From Gammaproteobacteria bacterium (GTDB taxonomy: Bacteria > Pseudomonadota > Gammaproteobacteria > Steroidobacterales > Steroidobacteraceae): a stretch of 64,000 nucleotides of DNA. The stretch covers positions 62,001 through 126,000 of the forward strand of contig PKRE01000006.1 in the NCBI GenBank assembly GCA_017577615.1, read 5' to 3'. The notes beneath the pieces were generated by a model. That model was given only the letters and a program-made list of their open reading frames with translations, did no database searches and had not been told where the DNA came from. Shown one piece after another: positions 58,447 to 64,000 of this stretch; positions within the stretch are counted from its first letter, which is position 1; every line of letters starts with the position of its first letter. A program made the translations under genes and the position numbers.

Positions 58447-59126
58447 CGTCCCAGAGCTCGGCGCATCCGCCTGGTGATGAGCTCGGCAGCAACCAAGCCG
58501 AGCAGCCCGAGCAAGATCGACATGGCTGCCAGCCGCGCGGCCAACGCCTCCCCGTCCGGCGTTTGCAGCGCCGTGTACAGCGCAAGCGGCAACGTACGCG
58601 TCTCGCCGGGAATGTTCGAAGCAAACGTAATCACCGCGCCGAACTCGCCCAGGCCGGCTGCAAACGCGATCACCGAGCCTGCGACGATGCCCGGTAGCAT
58701 CAACGGCAACGTCACCGTGAAGAAACGATCCCAGGGACCAGCCCCCAGTGTGCGAGCGGCGTCCTCCAACCCTGGATCGATGCCCTCGAGCGATAGACGA
58801 ATCGCCCGCACGACGAGCGGAAATGACATCACCGCCGTCGCAATCGCCGCGCCGGCCTGGGTGAAGACGAGCTGGACCCCGAAATGCTCATACAGCCATG
58901 CGCCAATTGCCCCGCGCACACCAAACAGCATGAGGAGCAAGTAGCCGACGACGACGGGCGGCAAGACCAGCGGCAGATGCACGATCGCATCCAGCAGCAT
59001 CCTGCCGCGAAAACGTGAGCGTGAGAGCAGCCAGGCGACGAGAACGGCAAGCGGCAAGTTCAGGAGCACACTGCGAAAAGCGACCGACAGGCTCAAGCGG
59101 AGCGCATCCAGTTCGGCATCGGACAT
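58443..59126 (-). CDS. modB: Molybdate ABC transporter permease
   Basis: 227 residues with five to six membrane helices (LRLSLSVAFRSVLLNLPLAVLVAWLLSR, LVLPPVVVGYLLLMLFGV, LAAMSILLGLLGLVAAELI). The EAA-loop region AIRLSLEGIDPGLEDAARTLGAGPWDRFFTVTLPLMLPGIVAG is typical of ModB. No modA precedes it; the upstream gene is a divergent small secreted protein. A 14-bp GCCTCGCGCGAGGC palindrome lies just upstream of the start (59137-59150). Confidence 0.93.
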   Translation of the reverse strand: MSDAELDALRLSLSVAFRSVLLNLPLAVLVAWLLSRSRFRGRMLLDAIVHLPLVLPPVVVGYLLLMLFGVRGAIGAWLYEHFGVQLVFTQAGAAIATAVMSFPLVVRAIRLSLEGIDPGLEDAARTLGAGPWDRFFTVTLPLMLPGIVAGSVIAFAAGLGEFGAVITFASNIPGETRTLPLALYTALQTPDGEALAARLAAMSILLGLLGLVAAELITRRMRRALGR

Positions 59127-59136
59127 AGCAAAGCTC

Positions 59137-59150
59137 GCCTCGCGCGAGGC
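59137..59150. promoter_or_regulatory. Palindrome at the modB start
   Basis: GCCTCGCGCGAGGC is a perfect 14-bp palindrome ending 11 bp upstream of the modB start codon; the adjacent GAGGCGCACCTC extends it to a second partial palindrome. It could be an mRNA hairpin limiting translation initiation or a protein site. It does not match the ModE consensus I know. Confidence 0.25.
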
Positions 59151-59380
59151 GCACCTCCCTTGTCAAGATTGGTGCGTCATAGCGCCACAGACGGATGGCG
59201 CACGAAAATCGCAGTTTACGCTAGTGAGGGGCGGAGACTGGAGCTCGAGTGGCAATCGTTTGCGATGCACGGCATCTTGTCCGTAGCCAAGGACGTGACG
59301 GCCACTTAAGATGGGACTGGCCTGGCCACTGTGGTCGAGTGCAGGCCAGACGGGCGAAGCCTACCGAGGGGTCTGGAGAG

Positions 59381-59749
59381 ATGAAAATGCGAGCACTAGC
59401 CTGTGTGATGTCCGGTTTGCTTTGCGCAGCCATGGCCAACGCTGAGTGCGTTTACCCGAAGGCGCCCGGAGCCGCGCCGGACGGGCTCACGGCGACTGAA
59501 GAGGAGATGCTCGCCGGCATGCGGGCCGTGAAGGACTACCAGGAACGCGTGCAGGCTTATCTGCAGTGCCTGGAAAATGAGACGAACGAGCGCATCGAGG
59601 CTGCAGGTCCCGATGCAACGCCCGAGCAGATCGCACAAATCAAGGCGATCCATGCCAAGCGTCACAACGCGGCCGTCGAGGAGCTGGAAGCGCACGCCGA
59701 GCGATTCAACGAGCAAGTCAGGGTGTACAAGAGCCGCAAGAAGAGCTGA
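59381..59749 (+). CDS. Small secreted protein, tandem family copy 1
   Basis: 122 residues from ATG 59381; ATG 59387 is equally plausible because GGAG (59375-59378) spaces better to it. Signal peptide MRALACVMSGLLCAAMANA, then mature ECVYPKAPGAAPDGLTATEEEMLAGMRAVKDYQERVQAYLQCLENETNERIE..., a helical protein with two cysteines that probably form a disulfide. It is clearly homologous to the next gene. I recognise no named family. It sits between modBC and moeA. Confidence 0.85.
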   Translation: MKMRALACVMSGLLCAAMANAECVYPKAPGAAPDGLTATEEEMLAGMRAVKDYQERVQAYLQCLENETNERIEAAGPDATPEQIAQIKAIHAKRHNAAVEELEAHAERFNEQVRVYKSRKKS

Positions 59750-59982
59750 CGCAGCAGAGCTCATTCGTCATCGCCCTGAATTCCCCGCCATCCTTCCACC
59801 GCTCCCAGCATTGCGAGCATTGCGTAAGAGGGAGATGTGGGCCGCATTTTCCGGCTCGAATCCATTCTTTATGTAACGTTTGCCGTAAACCGCACTCAAG
59901 TCAGCTCGCCTAGCGCCGATGAGTGAGTCGGGACCTCCGGCGGATGGAGGTTGAATTCTTGACTAGGGCGAGACTTGGAATC

Positions 59983-60342
59983 ATGAGATTGAAAGCAAAA
60001 GGGCTACTTTCTGCCGTTGCGGTTGCGTCATTCGGGTTTGGGATGTCTGCGCACGCTGACTGTCCGTTCCCCAAGGCGCCCGACCACATTCCTGACGGCA
60101 GGACTGCGAGCGAGGCGGAGATGATCGCCGCCATGAACGAGTTCAAGGCATACAACGATGCGGTCGTAGCCTTCCAGAACTGCCTCGATGAGGAGACGAA
60201 GGCCAAGTCCGCCTCAGGTGGCGCAACGATGGCGTTCAAGGCCATGCAGGCGAAGAAGCTCGACGCAGCTGTGAAGGAGCTGGAAGCCAAGGCCAAGAAA
60301 TTCAACGAGCAAGTGCGCATCTTCAAGGCTCGCTCGGGCTAA
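59983..60342 (+). CDS. Small secreted protein, tandem family copy 2
   Basis: 119 residues from ATG 59983: signal peptide (RLKAKGLLSAVAVASFGFGMSAHA), then DCPFPKAPDHIPDGRTASEAEMIAAMNEFKAYNDAVVAFQNCLDEETKAK... and a C-terminal helix VKELEAKAKKFNEQVRIFKAR. It shares the C-(V/P)-(Y/F)-PKAP, PDG-TA-(T/S)E-EM, K-Y...V-A-(Y/F)-x-x-CL-(E/D)-E-T and FNEQVR-(V/I)-(Y/F)-K patterns with copy 1. The two are tandem duplicates separated by 233 bp, the second followed by a strong terminator. Confidence 0.85.
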   Translation: MRLKAKGLLSAVAVASFGFGMSAHADCPFPKAPDHIPDGRTASEAEMIAAMNEFKAYNDAVVAFQNCLDEETKAKSASGGATMAFKAMQAKKLDAAVKELEAKAKKFNEQVRIFKARSG

Positions 60343-60434
60343 GCTGAGCGGCGCGGTGCTCACTTCGGGGAGGTAATCTTCACGGCCGGCACATTGCCGG
60401 TTTGCAGTTGATGCTGCAGCCTTCTTCTTGGATC

Positions 60435-60466
60435 GAAGGCGCCCGATGCTTGCATCGGGCGCCTTC
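60435..60466. terminator. Perfect 15-bp inverted repeat, terminator-like
   Basis: GAAGGCGCCCGATGC (60435-60449), TT, GCATCGGGCGCCTTC (60452-60466), followed by TTGC. A perfect 15-bp GC-rich stem about 93 bp after the second small secreted protein gene and 67 bp before moeA. The tail is short on T, so it is a probable but not textbook terminator, likely insulating the moe/moa run. Smaller hairpins CCGGC/GCCGG (60386-60400) and TGCAG/CTGCA (60403-60418) lie just before it. Confidence 0.65.
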
Positions 60467-60532
60467 TTGCATCTTCGTCTGATTCGCTCCCGCGTCGAGC
60501 AGCAGAAGGCAGTATACTGTCGCCTTACTGCC

Positions 60533-61723
60533 ATGATTTCCCCAACCGAAGCCGCATCTGCGATCGCAGCGCATGTCGTCGCGCTGCCGAGTGAGATCGT
60601 GCCGCTCGAGCAAGCGGCGGGACGCGTGCTTCGCGAAGACATCGTTGCCACACGCGATCAGCCACCCTTCGATCGCGTGACGATGGACGGCATTGCATTC
60701 TCGACACGGGCCTACGCGGCTGGACGACGTCGCTTCGTCGTCTGTGGCACGCAGGCGGCTGGTTCAGCGCCATGCACACTCTCGGATCCAGAGGGCTGCA
60801 TCGAGGTGATGACGGGTGCCGTGTTGCCGGATGGGTGCGACTGCGTCGTGCCGTTCGAGAAGCTTTCGCTGCAAAGCGGCATTGCCGAGCTCGCTGAGGG
60901 CATCACGCCAGCGCCCGGGCTCAACGTCCACTCGCGAGGCCGGGACGTTCGCAAGGGCGATCTGTTGCTCAAGAGCGGCACGCGCGTCGGCCCCACGGAG
61001 ATAGCGGTGTTGGCAGCCAACGGCAAGGCTCACGTCAGTGTCGCGCAGCAGCCGCGCATCGTCGTCGTTTCCACCGGCGACGAGCTCGTCGAGCCGGGGC
61101 AACCGCTCGCACCGTGGCAGATCTATCGTTCGAATGCGTATGCGTTGCTAGCAAGCCTGACACGCCGCGGCTACACGAATGTGCGCGTCGACCATTTGAT
61201 GGACGACCGCGAGGCGCTACGCACCCGTCTGCGCGCACATCTCGAATCCTGCGAAGTGCTGCTTCTGAGTGGCGGAGTCTCGATGGGACGCTTCGACTAC
61301 GTACCCGAGGTGCTCGAAGAGCTCGGCGTACGCCGAATCTTCCACAAGATTGCGCAACGACCGGGCAAGCCCATGTGGTTCGGGATCGGACCAAAAGGAC
61401 AGTCCGTATTTGGGCTGCCCGGCAACCCGGTGTCGACCCTCATGTGCCTGGCTCGCTACGTCTACGGCGGGCTGGAAGTCGCCGCTGGTGTCGTCCAGCG
61501 TGACCATGTGCAAACCGTGGTCATGGACGAAGATTTCGAGGTCAAGCCAGCGCTCGCCTACTTCTTACCCGTGGCCCGACACGGTGCCGCGCGCGCCTCG
61601 CCGCGCCCTACACAAGGATCCGGCGATTTCACGTCTCTACTCGGCACGGACGGCTTCGTGGAACTTCCACCCGGCCCGGCGCTCGTAACTCGAGGGACCG
61701 AGGTCCCTTTCTACGAGTGGTAA
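60533..61723 (+). CDS. moeA: Molybdopterin molybdenumtransferase
   Basis: 396 residues from ATG 60533. Inserts molybdate into adenylylated molybdopterin. Visible motifs: ISPTEAASAIAAHV, DQPPFDRVTMDGIA, MTGAVLPDGCDCVVPFE, VVSTGDELVEPGQPL, LLLSGGVSMGRFDYVPEVL and FGLPGNPVSTLMCLARYV, covering all four MoeA domains. First gene of the moeA-moaA-moaC-mobA run; moaA begins 3 bp after its stop. A TATACT hexamer (60513-60518) close to the start may be a -10 element. Confidence 0.95.
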   Translation: MISPTEAASAIAAHVVALPSEIVPLEQAAGRVLREDIVATRDQPPFDRVTMDGIAFSTRAYAAGRRRFVVCGTQAAGSAPCTLSDPEGCIEVMTGAVLPDGCDCVVPFEKLSLQSGIAELAEGITPAPGLNVHSRGRDVRKGDLLLKSGTRVGPTEIAVLAANGKAHVSVAQQPRIVVVSTGDELVEPGQPLAPWQIYRSNAYALLASLTRRGYTNVRVDHLMDDREALRTRLRAHLESCEVLLLSGGVSMGRFDYVPEVLEELGVRRIFHKIAQRPGKPMWFGIGPKGQSVFGLPGNPVSTLMCLARYVYGGLEVAAGVVQRDHVQTVVMDEDFEVKPALAYFLPVARHGAARASPRPTQGSGDFTSLLGTDGFVELPPGPALVTRGTEVPFYEW

Positions 61724-61726
61724 CCC

Positions 61727-62773
61727 ATGACAGCGAAGATCACCGACCTGCAGCAAGCTCGGCCACGCGACATGCTCGGCCGACCCCTGCACGATCTGCG
61801 CATCTCGGTGATGGACCGGTGCAATTTTCGCTGCCCGTACTGCATGCCGCGCGAGACGTTCCACGAGCACTATCGCTTCTTGAGGTCCTCGGAGCGGTTG
61901 TCGTTCGATGAGATCGTCCGCATCACGCGACTCTTCGTGCAGCTTGGCGTTCGCAAAGTACGCCTCACCGGTGGCGAGCCGCTGCTGCGTGCCAATCTCG
62001 CCGAGCTCGTTGGCGATCTCACATCGATCGAAGGGGTCGAGGATGTCGCGCTTACAACTAACGGCGTGCTCCTCGCGCAACATGCCGCCGAGCTGAAGGC
62101 AAATGGTCTGCACCGGATCACCGTCAGCCTCGACTCCCTCGATGCTGCCATCTTCACCCAGATGAGCGGTGGCTTTGCCGAACTCGAGCGAGTGCTCGAG
62201 GGTATTTCTGCTGCCGTCGCAGCCGGGCTCACACCGATCAAGATCAACACGGTGGTACAGCGCGGCATCAACGATCACACCGTGCTCGATCTCGTGGAGC
62301 GATTTCGCGGTACCGGGGTCATTGTGCGTTTCATCGAGTACATGGATGTCGGCAATCGCAATCACTGGAGCATGGACCGCGTCGTGCCCTCGCGCGAGCT
62401 CCTCGCGCGCATACACGCACGTTGGCCCGTTCACCCCGTGCAGGGTCGCTACCGAGGCGAAGTAGCCGAGCGTTATGCGTTCGACGATGGTGCCGGCGAA
62501 ATCGGTTTCATCTCGTCGGTGACCAATCCGTTCTGCGGGGACTGCACACGTGCGCGGCTTTCCTCGGAGGGCGTGTTCTATACATGCCTGTTCGCCAGCA
62601 CTGGCGTAGACTTGCGAGGCCCGTTGAGAAGCGGCGCCTCCGACGAAGCGCTTCTCGAGCTCATCAGATCGACCTGGCAGCAACGTACTGATCGTTACAG
62701 TGAGTTGCGTTCGTCCCTGCGCAACAACGAGTATCCGCTCAAGAAGATCGAGATGTACTACATAGGCGGCTAG
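61727..62773 (+). CDS. moaA: GTP 3',8-cyclase
   Basis: 348 residues, a radical SAM enzyme that with MoaC converts GTP to cyclic pyranopterin monophosphate. The SAM cluster motif CNFRCPYC (DRCNFRCPYCMP) is near residue 27. The auxiliary cluster is CGDC...C in NPFCGDCTRARLSSEGVFYTCLFA. The C-terminal double glycine (YYIGG) required for activity is present, as are RLTGGEPLLR and TNGVLLAQHA. Three base pairs after moeA, so translationally linked. Confidence 0.97.
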   Translation: MTAKITDLQQARPRDMLGRPLHDLRISVMDRCNFRCPYCMPRETFHEHYRFLRSSERLSFDEIVRITRLFVQLGVRKVRLTGGEPLLRANLAELVGDLTSIEGVEDVALTTNGVLLAQHAAELKANGLHRITVSLDSLDAAIFTQMSGGFAELERVLEGISAAVAAGLTPIKINTVVQRGINDHTVLDLVERFRGTGVIVRFIEYMDVGNRNHWSMDRVVPSRELLARIHARWPVHPVQGRYRGEVAERYAFDDGAGEIGFISSVTNPFCGDCTRARLSSEGVFYTCLFASTGVDLRGPLRSGASDEALLELIRSTWQQRTDRYSELRSSLRNNEYPLKKIEMYYIGG

Positions 62774-62780
62774 CAGCACT

Positions 62781-63266
62781 GTGTCTGATTTTTCTCACAT
62801 CGATGCCAACCGTGCCCCCTCGATGGTCGATGTGGGCGCAAAAGACGCCACGTATCGTGTCGCCACCGCCGAGACGCGCGTACGGTTTCCGCCAATCATC
62901 GCTCAAGCGCTACGCGCCAACGGCTTCAACACGGCAAAAGGACCGGTCTTTCACACCGCGATCATCGCCGGCACAATGGCTGCGAAGCGCACGCACGAGC
63001 TCATACCATTCTGCCACCCTCTTGGCATTGAGAAGTGCGAGCTGACGATCGAGATGGAGCACGATGAGGCGGTCGTGCGCTGCACGGTAGCAGTCCATCA
63101 CAAGACGGGCGTGGAGATGGAAGCGCTCACGGGCGCGACCGTGGCTGCTTTGACCATATACGACATGTGCAAAGCACTTTCGCACGACATGACCATCACC
63201 GAAACCAGGCTGTTGCTGAAACGAGGCGGCAAGTCCGATGTGGTACGCACCGCCTCAACCGAATGA
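62781..63266 (+). CDS. moaC: Cyclic pyranopterin monophosphate synthase
   Basis: 161 residues from GTG 62781, seven bp after moaA. It completes the conversion of the MoaA product to cPMP. Family motifs: MVDVGAKDATYRVATAETRVRFP, GTMAAKRTHELIPFCHPLGIEKCELTIE, VHHKTGVEMEALTGATVAALTIYDMCKAL with the catalytic Asp/Lys in DMCK. Followed by mobA 26 bp downstream. Confidence 0.96.
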   Translation: MSDFSHIDANRAPSMVDVGAKDATYRVATAETRVRFPPIIAQALRANGFNTAKGPVFHTAIIAGTMAAKRTHELIPFCHPLGIEKCELTIEMEHDEAVVRCTVAVHHKTGVEMEALTGATVAALTIYDMCKALSHDMTITETRLLLKRGGKSDVVRTASTE

Positions 63267-63291
63267 GACCTCGCAATCGACGGAGCTCATC

Positions 63292-64000
63292 ATGACCAAC
63301 GCTGCTCCCCTCTTTGGCTTGGTGCTCGCAGGAGGCGCGAGCACGCGGATGCGACGCGATAAAGCAGCGCTCGAGTATCACGGTCGCACGCAGCTCGAGT
63401 GGACATATGAGCTGGTCTCCACGCTGTGCCTTGCGACCTTCGTCTCGGTTCGACCCGAGCAACGCAACGATCCTGTACGCGCTCGCTTCCCGCAGATCAT
63501 CGACAAGGAGGACGAGTTCGGCCCGCTTGCAGGCATTGCCGCCGCCCTGCGCGCGCACCCCAAGGCCGCCTGGCTGGTCGTCGCCTGCGACTTGCCGTTC
63601 GTGACCGAAGCCACGCTGCGACGGCTCGTCGAGGCGCGCGATCCCGAGCGCATCGCGACGGTGTATCGCAGCAGTCGCGATGGTTCGCCTGAGCCGCTGT
63701 GCGCGATCTGGGAGCCCGCAGCACGCGCTGCGGTTTCGCAGCACCTTGCGGTCGGCAAGCTCTGTCCACGCAAGCTGCTGATTCAATCCGATTGCAAGCT
63801 CATCGACCTCGTCGATCCGCACGCGCTCGAGAACATCAACACGCCGGAGGAATGGCAGGCGGCCAACGCGCGGCTCGCAAACAAACGCACGGAAGGAGAC
63901 TCGTCCGAGGAACAGCGGACCAGCATCTCCCTGCGCGTGCAATATTTTGCTGTCCTGCGCGAGCAAGCCGGCCGCAGCGAAGAGTTGCTCGACAGTTTTG
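63292..64000 (+). CDS. mobA: MobA molybdenum cofactor guanylyltransferase fused to a MoaD-like domain, partial
   Basis: The frame opens at ATG 63292 and has no stop to the window end (236 codons). Residues 1 to about 200 are MobA: FGLVLAGGASTRMRRDKAALEYHG (nucleotide loop), DEFGPLAGIAAALRAHP, WLVVACDLPFVTEATL and ENINTPEEWQAANARL. After a short charged linker (KRTEGDSSEEQR) the same frame continues as ISLRVQYFAVLREQAGRSEELLDSF, which is the start of a MoaD-type sulfur-carrier (molybdopterin synthase small subunit). A fused MobA-MoaD polypeptide is therefore read, unless a stop follows or an internal start is used (GTG 63939, in LRVQYF, is in frame). Confidence 0.88.
   Translation, partial: MTNAAPLFGLVLAGGASTRMRRDKAALEYHGRTQLEWTYELVSTLCLATFVSVRPEQRNDPVRARFPQIIDKEDEFGPLAGIAAALRAHPKAAWLVVACDLPFVTEATLRRLVEARDPERIATVYRSSRDGSPEPLCAIWEPAARAAVSQHLAVGKLCPRKLLIQSDCKLIDLVDPHALENINTPEEWQAANARLANKRTEGDSSEEQRTSISLRVQYFAVLREQAGRSEELLDSF

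Noticed and set aside
57016..58944. Open frame of 642 codons antisense to modC and modB
   Set aside because: Both ABC transporter genes on the other strand are certain; the product is low-complexity Arg/Ala/Pro sequence.
60343..60532. Molybdenum-cofactor riboswitch ahead of moeA
   Set aside because: The leader contains several simple hairpins, including a terminator-like perfect stem, but not the conserved Moco core.

Overview
The window reads as ordinary chromosomal DNA of a GC-rich Gram-negative gammaproteobacterium. The Kdo transferase, Kdo kinase, lipid A acyltransferases, UrcA-family protein, Xanthomonas-like PEP carboxylase type and SAH riboswitch suggest the Xanthomonadales/Steroidobacterales neighbourhood; that placement is inference, since no rRNA or other phylogenetic marker is present. 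I see no rRNA, tRNA, CRISPR array, insertion sequence, prophage or integrase. Genes are densely packed on both strands.

Layout. 1-9.9 kb is an LPS inner-core/lipid A region: waaA (cut by the left edge), two tandem LpxL-type acyltransferases, Kdo kinase, a GT9 heptosyltransferase, a CDP-glycerol-transferase-like protein, a WaaE/KdtX-type GT2, an AsnB-type amidotransferase and a DUF6165 protein. 10-20.5 kb is mixed housekeeping and signalling: acyltransferase 3, an AlgZ/AlgR-type sensor-regulator pair, DUF167, a DUF4124 protein, GH15, a Nudix ADP-ribose hydrolase, a LOG-family protein, UrcA and a phospholipase-D/cardiolipin-synthase-like enzyme. 20.5-26.3 kb holds the KDG kinase/KDPG aldolase pair, a secreted nuclease, small membrane proteins and a sugar MFS transporter with a LacI-type operator. 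26.3-33.4 kb is a one-carbon/activated-methyl island: purU, ahcY (with an SAH riboswitch), metK, an adenosine-kinase-like PfkB protein, a REC-GGDEF protein and folD. A MarR regulator, a small protein and a PEP carboxylase with an unusually short catalytic loop follow.

37.5-47.2 kb is one ten-gene, overlapping operon on the minus strand: a TlpA-like thioredoxin, a coiled-coil secreted protein, three TPR proteins, a small secreted protein, one TolQ/ExbB, two TolR/ExbD and an AgmX/PglI-domain protein. Its composition resembles proton-motive-force-driven envelope machines of the Agl/Glt or TonB type. 47.5-52.2 kb is the most unusual stretch. A secreted protein made of 13 near-identical 14-residue repeats, with a small secreted partner downstream, is divergent from an ECF sigma factor and Ser/Thr kinase-TPR pair; a perfect CRP-type half-site pair lies between them. 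DNA differences among the repeats are almost all synonymous, so the peptide is under selection.

52-64 kb carries a SYLF protein, an AraC regulator, a patatin with a BamA-like barrel, modC-modB (no modA visible), two tandem small secreted paralogues of unknown function, and the molybdenum-cofactor run moeA-moaA-moaC-mobA. The last frame continues past MobA into MoaD-like sequence and is cut by the right edge.
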